Part shown: positions 5,292 through 6,975 of the stretch, piece by piece
How positions within the stretch are numbered: position 1 is the stretch's first letter
How the letters are laid out: the number at the start of each line of letters is the position of its first letter
DNA from: Collinsella aerofaciens
GTDB taxonomy: Bacteria; Actinomycetota; Coriobacteriia; Coriobacteriales; Coriobacteriaceae
Assembly (NCBI RefSeq): GCF_028207065.1
Contig: NZ_JAQLFP010000051.1
Location: 1 to 6,975, forward strand
DNA: 6,975 nt
Direction of reading: 5' to 3'
Notes under the pieces: model-generated
Databases searched by the model: none
The model's input: only the letters and a program-made list of their open reading frames with translations
Told to the model about the DNA's origin: nothing
Translations under genes and position numbers: made by a program

Positions 5292-6836
5292 ATGAGGGAC
5301 CTGGGAGACACAACCGCATATTTGCGCCGGGGCATGCGGGAGATTCTGTGCCTAGCGCTGTTCTTCTTCACGTTTTTGGCGTGCGAGTATTTCTTTGATG
5401 CGCGCATGGCCGAGTTCGTGCCATCGAGTGAGGTCGTCATCTACGAGAGCATCGTTGTCGGCGCGAGCGTGATTGGCTTTTTCGTGCGCCCATTTCTGTA
5501 CTATCGCCGTCCCCAGACGATCGATGCGACGAGCGATATTACGGGCGTGCTGTTGGTATCGGCGTTGCTGCTGATGATTATGGCAATGCGGTTTGAGGTA
5601 GTAATTGCCGGCGGCCTGGTGGCGTGCTGCGCCCTGGGCTATTGCGGATCGACCGCCCATGCCAATCTTGCGCGGCGTTTTGCGCAGACGCCCTGCCTGG
5701 CGCGCACCGTGGCGGTTTCCTATGCTGTGGGCATTTTGGTGCAGGTGCTCAACCATATGGTGATGCCTGCGGGCATTCCCCAGCAGTCTGTTCTCATTGC
5801 CTGTGCGATTGCGCTGGTGGGGCTGCTTCACGGTGTCCGCCGCGCTAAATTGCGTGATGAGCCTGCGCCCGAGTTCGAGGTCGAGATTGCCGAGCTATCG
5901 GTCGATGCGTCGGAGCGTGGCGCCAGGTGGCACGATGACCCCGAGGCAAAGGCGACCTTTCAGGGCGCCGTGGTGCGTCTGACGGTGGCGACCGCTTGCC
6001 TCACCGGCGTGTTCGCGGCCCTCAATGCCGGCCTTACGACCTCGCATGCCGCTGGCGCTATCGATCTGGGCGACTGGCCGCGCTTGCTGCTGGTTGTGAG
6101 CGCCCTTGCCGCCGGCGTCCTGTATGACCTGCGTGGGCGTTCGTATATGAATATCATCATGACGTGCGCCGCCATGCTGTCCACGCTCTCGTTCTTTGTA
6201 CTTATCACCGATGGCAACGGTGGCAACACGCTTGCCGCCACGATTATCTTTTACCTTGGCACGGGCTTTTTCGTGGTGTTCTTCACCGCGAAGTTCGCCG
6301 CGATTTCGATGTATGCCCGCTGGGCGTATCTGTGGCCGTGCATGGGCCGTGTTATCAACAACGTTTGCTCGATGCTCGTGACGGCTCCGGCAGTGGCGAT
6401 TATCTCGAGTCAAAACGTGCTGGCGGCAGTGAGCGTCGTGCTCGTGCTGTTTGTCGGCATCGCGATTTCGCTGTTGGGACAGTTTGGACAAGACGGTGAG
6501 GGCGAGGCGACGCGCGGCAGGCTGGCGCTTGCCACCGACGATCTTGGCGTGAGCTGTGAGCCCGGCCAGGCCGACACGGTGCCCCTGGAGGCGCCGGAGC
6601 TTTCGTTTGACGATCGGCTCGATGGCTTCGTTGCCGCCTTTGGGCTCACCAAGCGCGAGCGCGATGTTCTGGAGGCACTGGTCGTTTCGGACGACAGCGT
6701 GCAGGACGTGGCGGCGGCACTCTTCCTTTCGCGTTCCACGCTCTATCGCCACATCGCTTCGATTAACAAAAAGACAGGTGCCTCCTCGCGCGTAGCCCTC
6801 ATCAACTTCTTCTGGTCCTGGACACCCCAAGACTAG
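5292..6836 (+). CDS. LuxR-family transcriptional regulator fused to a 12-segment membrane domain
   Basis: Predicted membrane-anchored regulator of 514 residues. The N-terminal 400 residues are hydrophobic, with about twelve segments in two groups of six (roughly 17-182 and 229-396), separated by a charged loop with many Glu/Asp (185-225). This gives an MFS-like layout. After an acidic linker (400-450), a GerE/LuxR DNA-binding domain covers about 450-510: LTKRERDVL (452-460), then VQDVAAALFLSRSTLYRHIASINKKTG (470-496), whose second half is the recognition helix. This fusion is abundant in Coriobacteriia. The membrane part may sense a ligand instead of transporting it, which is inference. The ATG at 5292 was chosen because GGGGG (5282-5286) lies five bases upstream; the ATG at 5256 has no such site. 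The gene follows the hydrolase on the same strand but is separated by 338 bases of repeats, so it is probably a separate unit. Its targets are unknown. Confidence 0.9.
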   Translation: MRDLGDTTAYLRRGMREILCLALFFFTFLACEYFFDARMAEFVPSSEVVIYESIVVGASVIGFFVRPFLYYRRPQTIDATSDITGVLLVSALLLMIMAMRFEVVIAGGLVACCALGYCGSTAHANLARRFAQTPCLARTVAVSYAVGILVQVLNHMVMPAGIPQQSVLIACAIALVGLLHGVRRAKLRDEPAPEFEVEIAELSVDASERGARWHDDPEAKATFQGAVVRLTVATACLTGVFAALNAGLTTSHAAGAIDLGDWPRLLLVVSALAAGVLYDLRGRSYMNIIMTCAAMLSTLSFFVLITDGNGGNTLAATIIFYLGTGFFVVFFTAKFAAISMYARWAYLWPCMGRVINNVCSMLVTAPAVAIISSQNVLAAVSVVLVLFVGIAISLLGQFGQDGEGEATRGRLALATDDLGVSCEPGQADTVPLEAPELSFDDRLDGFVAAFGLTKRERDVLEALVVSDDSVQDVAAALFLSRSTLYRHIASINKKTGASSRVALINFFWSWTPQD

Positions 6837-6838
6837 CT

Positions 6839-6879
6839 AACCACCACAAAGGGGACAGGCACCTTTGTGGTGGTTTTTT
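6839..6879 (+). terminator. Strong intrinsic terminator of the LuxR-type gene
   Basis: AACCACCACAAAGG (6839-6852) pairs perfectly with CCTTTGTGGTGGTT (6862-6875) around a nine-base loop. A run of six T (6874-6879) follows. The stem begins two bases after the TAG stop. The 14-bp perfect arms are longer than most terminators need, so this may be a dispersed palindromic sequence doubling as a terminator. Confidence 0.85.
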
Positions 6880-6903
6880 ACCTGCAAAAATATGAATAGG
6901 GGG

Positions 6904-6975
6904 TGCGGACAGAAAGTTGGACCGCGGGGCGGTCCGGACTGGAGGTTCGCATGTACAGCAGGGAGAAGGTCGAGC
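6904..6975 (+). mobile_element. Left end of an IS3-like insertion sequence (cut by window edge)
   Basis: The sequence TGCGGACAGAAAGTTGGACC (6904-6923) starts with TG and resembles the terminal repeats of IS3-family elements. It is followed by a perfect 7-bp inverted repeat, GGACCGC-GGG-GCGGTCC (6919-6935), and then a transposase-like start codon. The element begins 24 bases after the T-tract of the preceding terminator. The other end and the target-site duplication are outside the window, so the exact left boundary is inferred. Confidence 0.5.
6951..6975 (+). CDS. Start of an IS3-type transposase (OrfA, partial)
   Basis: An ATG at 6951 is preceded by GGAGG (6941-6945) at a spacing of five bases. 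It encodes MYSREKVE before the window ends. This opening resembles the N-terminus of IS3-family helix-turn-helix proteins seen in Coriobacteriia. With eight residues the family call rests on that resemblance plus the terminal-repeat-like sequence upstream. Confidence 0.5.

Noticed and set aside
4971..5295. Small open frames on both strands in the hydrolase-regulator gap (66 and 92 codons)
   Set aside because: Both overlap the inverted and tandem repeats, lack ribosome binding sites and show no domain, so they are best explained by repetitive intergenic DNA.

Overview
The window looks like a chromosomal segment from a GC-rich gut actinobacterium of the class Coriobacteriia, most likely Collinsella or a close relative. 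This is an inference from three things: high-GC coding sequence with codon use dominated by C/G third positions; a LuxR-type regulator fused to a 12-segment membrane domain, an architecture typical of Coriobacteriia; and the first codons of an IS3-type transposase at the right edge. No rRNA or tRNA gene was found, so the genus is not proven.

Layout: bases 1-68 carry the possible C-terminal tail of a + strand gene. Convergent to it, at 175-1512 (- strand), lies a cytoplasmic esterase with an Ig-like N-terminal domain. Bases 1513-2002 are an AT-rich divergent intergenic region packed with GTAAAC/GTTTAC palindromes and half-sites, followed by two leader hairpins. At 2003-3430 (+) is a PTS permease of the glucose/beta-glucoside superfamily (EIIBC, no EIIA). 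A terminator-like hairpin follows. Next comes a very long, nearly perfect inverted repeat ending just before the ribosome binding site of a cytosolic apiosidase-like (DUF4038) glycoside hydrolase at 3640-4953 (+). Bases 4954-5291 hold another long inverted repeat and an exact 11-bp tandem duplication. The membrane-fused LuxR regulator occupies 5292-6836 (+) and ends in a strong intrinsic terminator. Immediately after it an IS3-like element begins and runs off the window.

How the genes may work together: the permease would import and phosphorylate a disaccharide or small glycoside. The neighbouring hydrolase and the divergent esterase both lack signal peptides, so they could dismantle it inside the cell. 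No 6-phospho-glycosidase of a familiar family (GH1, GH4, GH32) is present, so the DUF4038 enzyme is the only candidate glycosidase here. The shared operator-like palindromes between esterase and permease suggest one DNA-binding protein, possibly LacI-type and encoded elsewhere, controls both directions. Whether the LuxR regulator takes part is unknown. The most unusual items are this PTS/DUF4038/esterase locus, its operator cluster and structured leader, and the long hairpin in front of the hydrolase gene.
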